From Halobacteriales archaeon YIM A00010 (GTDB lineage Archaea > Halobacteriota > Halobacteria > Halobacteriales > Haloarculaceae), in the NCBI GenBank assembly GCA_025041175.1, contig JAKCFJ010000001.1:1426001-1490000 (forward strand): DNA of 64,000 nt, in the 5' to 3' direction. Every line of letters starts with the position of its first letter. The stretch's first letter is position 1. Shown here one piece after another: positions 62,845 through 64,000 of the stretch. A program made the position numbers and the translations under genes. The notes under the pieces were generated by a model. It did not search any database and was not told where the DNA came from. It worked only from the letters and a program-made list of their open reading frames with translations.

Positions 62845-63564
62845 ATGCGGGAGTTCGTTATTACGCTCGAATACGATTCCGGCGTCGATCCAGTTGCGGA
62901 CGTGTTCATCGATCATCCGGGATCGCTCTTGAAATCGGTCGCGTGTTCGGTTGCGAGTGACGCGATGTGGCGGCTCGATCGCATTACCGGTCCGTCGTCG
63001 GCTATCGACCGGCTCGAATACCTCCTTCTCGACACCGAACGGTGTAACGAGTGTCCGGATCGGCCGGCCTGCCAGTCCCACCGGGAGTACGAGCTGCTCT
63101 CTCGAGATGCGACGAGCTGCACGATGTACACGTACCGATCGGCCATCGATCGGTGTCGAACGCTTCCTTCCCTCGCTGCGGAGTATCTCGGCGATGGGCT
63201 GTTCTACGAAACCCAACGAAAGACCAACCAGTACGAATGGCGGATCCTGATGCGCAACGACGCGAACGTCGGGCGGCTGTACGACGCGCTCCAAGCCGAG
63301 CTTTCCGATGGGATCAGCGTTTCCCTCTCTCATCTGACGGAACCCACCCACTGGACCGACGAGGCGATCTCAGTGACGAAGCTCCCCTACGAACAGCGCG
63401 AAGCGCTCAGACTGGCGGTCGAACACGGCTACTACCAGACGCCGCGTGAAACCTCACTGAGCGAACTCGCCGAGCGGATTGACGTCCCCCAGTCGACGCT
63501 GCAGTACCGGCTCCAACGCGCCGAATCGTGGCTCGCCAGTCATTTCGTTACTGAGTGTTTGTAA
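62845..63564 (+). CDS. Bacterio-opsin activator-type HTH-10 regulator
   Basis: 239 residues from ATG at 62845 (MREFVITLEYDSGVDPVADV), a familiar family start. The upstream in-frame extension is AT-rich and unlike coding sequence. A BAT-associated domain with a CNECPDRPACQSH zinc-like Cys-rich knuckle (about 80-95), then the C-terminal HTH-10 (about 180-235, YEQREALRLAVEHGYYQTPR, IDVPQSTLQYRLQRAES). Divergent from tfb. Target unknown. Confidence 0.87.
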   Translation: MREFVITLEYDSGVDPVADVFIDHPGSLLKSVACSVASDAMWRLDRITGPSSAIDRLEYLLLDTERCNECPDRPACQSHREYELLSRDATSCTMYTYRSAIDRCRTLPSLAAEYLGDGLFYETQRKTNQYEWRILMRNDANVGRLYDALQAELSDGISVSLSHLTEPTHWTDEAISVTKLPYEQREALRLAVEHGYYQTPRETSLSELAERIDVPQSTLQYRLQRAESWLASHFVTECL

Positions 63565-63583
63565 TTTAACAAATAGTCCATAA

Positions 63584-64000
63584 CTACATCCAATCGTCGA
63601 GTCCGGTTTGAGCCACGGAGTCTTCGACGCGCTCGAACCCGCGTTCGACGGTGGTGTCCGGAATCTCCCAGTCAGCGACGTACTCCCGAGCAGCGCCGAT
63701 GTCGGGCGAAAGCTCCGTGTCGATGGAGTACTCGTCGGTCACGTTGGGGTTCAAAAACAGCTCCTGGATGACATCGGCGTGTTCGACGTATTCGCCTTCA
63801 GTGTCGAGCACTCCCCAGAGGTCGCCGTGTTCGTGGATCTTCCGCACTGCCGTCTTCGGTCCGATGCCGTCGACGCCGTCGTTGAAGTCCGTCCCACAGA
63901 GGAGGGCAACGTCCACGAGCTGTTCCCACGTGAGGTCGTGTTTTTCCAGCGTCGCTTCGAAATCCATCCGCTCGGGATCGCCAGAGCTCGTCAGCTGTCG
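63584..64000 (-). CDS. fen1: Flap endonuclease Fen1 (C-terminal part; gene runs off the right edge)
   Basis: Removes 5' flaps in lagging-strand maturation and base repair. The 138 visible codons carry [20 protein letters not shown] and [13 protein letters not shown], the acidic metal site and helix-hairpin-helix of the XPG/FEN1 family. The C-terminal acidic region ends [11 protein letters not shown], a short PCNA-interaction-type tail (Q-x-x-L/I-x-x-x-W). Frame open from 64000 to 63584. Confidence 0.92.
   Translation of the reverse strand, partial: RQLTSSGDPERMDFEATLEKHDLTWEQLVDVALLCGTDFNDGVDGIGPKTAVRKIHEHGDLWGVLDTEGEYVEHADVIQELFLNPNVTDEYSIDTELSPDIGAAREYVADWEIPDTTVERGFERVEDSVAQTGLDDWM

Overview
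The window is chromosomal DNA of a halophilic archaeon (class Halobacteria). The signs are a GC-rich sequence with acidic proteins, TATA boxes about 25-30 bases before many start codons (leaderless transcripts), ATGA/TGATG stop-start overlaps inside operons, and archaeal marker genes: thermosome, TFB, MBF1, Fen1, Lsm, L37e, RqcH, glycerol-1-phosphate dehydrogenase and Trm1. I cannot name the genus. No rRNA, tRNA, CRISPR array or intact transposase gene was seen.

Layout. 1-6.9 kb: the 3'-truncated 2-oxoacid:ferredoxin oxidoreductase alpha gene, small unknown genes, trm1, a YihY-type membrane protein, and glnA facing lrp. 7-11.3 kb: a self-regulated HTH gene, an array of three-base-loop hairpins, the thermosome and a rhodanese lipoprotein. 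11.3-14.7 kb: the phenylacetyl-CoA epoxidase operon paaA-paaB-paaC with a damaged paaD and a separate zinc-ribbon ORF, divergent from a bacterio-opsin-activator-type regulator. 14.7-22.3 kb: FKBP, SDR, sugar isomerase-like, hisI, tandem UspA, DHFR-like, GNAT, a two-gene HTH module and an NYN protein. 22.4-28.3 kb: a complete lysine branch operon (dapA-dapB-dapD-lysA-dapF-dapE) behind a structured leader. 28.3-31.8 kb: DUF5518-like protein, purB and a purN-purH fusion. 32-37.5 kb: exported lipase-like protein, beta-propeller, Yip1-like protein, a RecJ-like protein without catalytic residues and a lipoprotein. 37.6-43.7 kb: MITE-like elements, elp3, a repeat-interrupted SDR pseudogene, MBL hydrolase, and a duplicated membrane protein whose second copy has an in-frame stop. 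43.8-51.3 kb: FAD oxidoreductase, rqcH, egsA, Nudix-like protein, purF, rpl37e-lsm. 51.4-64 kb: M42 peptidase, alpha/beta hydrolase, DUF2342-type metalloprotease, PAP2 with an oligopeptide-binding lipoprotein, DUF35-thiolase pair, rtcB, mbf1, tfb, an HTH-10 regulator and the 3' part of fen1.

How the genes fit together. Most are housekeeping: nitrogen assimilation, lysine, purine and histidine synthesis, translation quality control and RNA processing. Accessory signals sit between genes. Three loci carry hairpins whose loops are exactly three bases, with compensatory arm changes between copies. One of these lies inside an SDR gene, and removing exactly 56 bases restores the reading frame, so the family appears to insert. 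Two 109-bp elements share one inverted repeat, and a 110-bp element carries another. The hairpin family and the dapA leader are the best candidates for something not yet described.
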